Below are positions 63,981 to 64,000 of a stretch of DNA of 64,000 nt, piece by piece. Made by a program: the position numbers and the translations under genes. The DNA is from Paraburkholderia caribensis (GTDB lineage: Bacteria > Pseudomonadota > Gammaproteobacteria > Burkholderiales > Burkholderiaceae). The notes under the pieces are model-generated. The model had not been told where the DNA came from. It did no database searches and saw only the letters and a list, made by a program, of their open reading frames with translations. The stretch covers positions 372,001-436,000 of the forward strand of contig NZ_CP026104.1 in the NCBI RefSeq assembly GCF_002902945.1. Reading direction: 5' to 3'. The stretch's first letter is position 1. Each line of letters begins with the position of its first letter.

Positions 63981-64000
63981 CATCAGCGTCACATCGGTCC

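Overview
The window is GC-rich DNA of Burkholderiales type, most like Paraburkholderia or Caballeronia. The evidence is general gene character: several LysR, GlxA, AraC and TetR regulators with divergent catabolic operons, a DUF190/CrcB fluoride operon, large hybrid kinases, and IS1182 and IS6 elements. It is an accessory-looking stretch with no tRNA, rRNA, CRISPR or phage module. At least six genes are broken: a carboxylesterase stub, an MBL hydrolase frameshift, a dipeptidase nonsense codon, a giant kinase cut by an IS, a membrane-protein frameshift and a phosphoesterase remnant. This suggests ongoing gene decay.

Layout. 1-6.3 kb: a KAS III-like synthase running off the left edge, an orphan nucleotidyltransferase behind two operator-like palindromes, an esterase stub, a Tat-exported berberine-bridge-type flavoprotein and an unrecognised cysteine-free protein. 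6.4-10.6 kb: a compact beta-lactam-sensing operon made of a BlaI-type repressor, an M56 protease fused to a penicillin-binding D,D-peptidase domain, a class A beta-lactamase with RPG in place of KTG, and an acyltransferase. 10.8-12.4 kb: an IS1182-family element with both ends. 12.5-15.3 kb: a LysR regulator divergent from an EthD-like/tautomerase/MBL operon. 16-20 kb: an operon of an M24 peptidase, two alpha/beta hydrolases and a thioredoxin-like protein, divergent from a GlxA regulator. 20-25 kb: a SLAC1/TehA channel, cyclopropane fatty acid synthase, a Gdx/SugE exporter, another GlxA regulator and a thioredoxin. 25-31 kb: a lipoprotein, an SGNH hydrolase, an AraC regulator with a divergent SDR, and a dipeptidase split by one stop codon. 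31-35.6 kb: an IS6 element that removed the N-terminal part of a giant ATPase/GAF/PAS histidine kinase.

36-40 kb: an alpha/beta hydrolase whose leader contains a terminator-like hairpin, then a complete fluoride-resistance unit: promoter, fluoride riboswitch, CLC-F antiporter, DUF190, CrcB, DUF190. 41-47 kb: a PAS hybrid kinase and a CheB-CheR-PAS-kinase-receiver protein. 47.6-55 kb: an uncharacterised catabolic regulon of a CoA-transferase, an AroE-like dehydrogenase, a DUF993 aldolase-like protein, a TIM-barrel isomerase and an MFS permease, plus a MaoC/TetR unit. The same 16-base operator sequence lies at both promoters, so TetR probably controls both units. 55.5-62 kb: a butanediol/acetoin-type dehydrogenase pair, a frameshifted membrane protein, a flavin monooxygenase with an N-terminal SnoaL-like domain, and an AcoR-like regulator that lacks the sigma-54 AAA+ domain. 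62-64 kb: a decayed phosphoesterase, a terminator and an 8-bp tandem repeat.

The strongest candidates for under-described biology are the BlaI/M56-PBP/beta-lactamase/acyltransferase operon, the TetR-controlled DUF993 regulon and the double-transporter, double-DUF190 fluoride operon. All calls come from reading the sequence; no database search was run.
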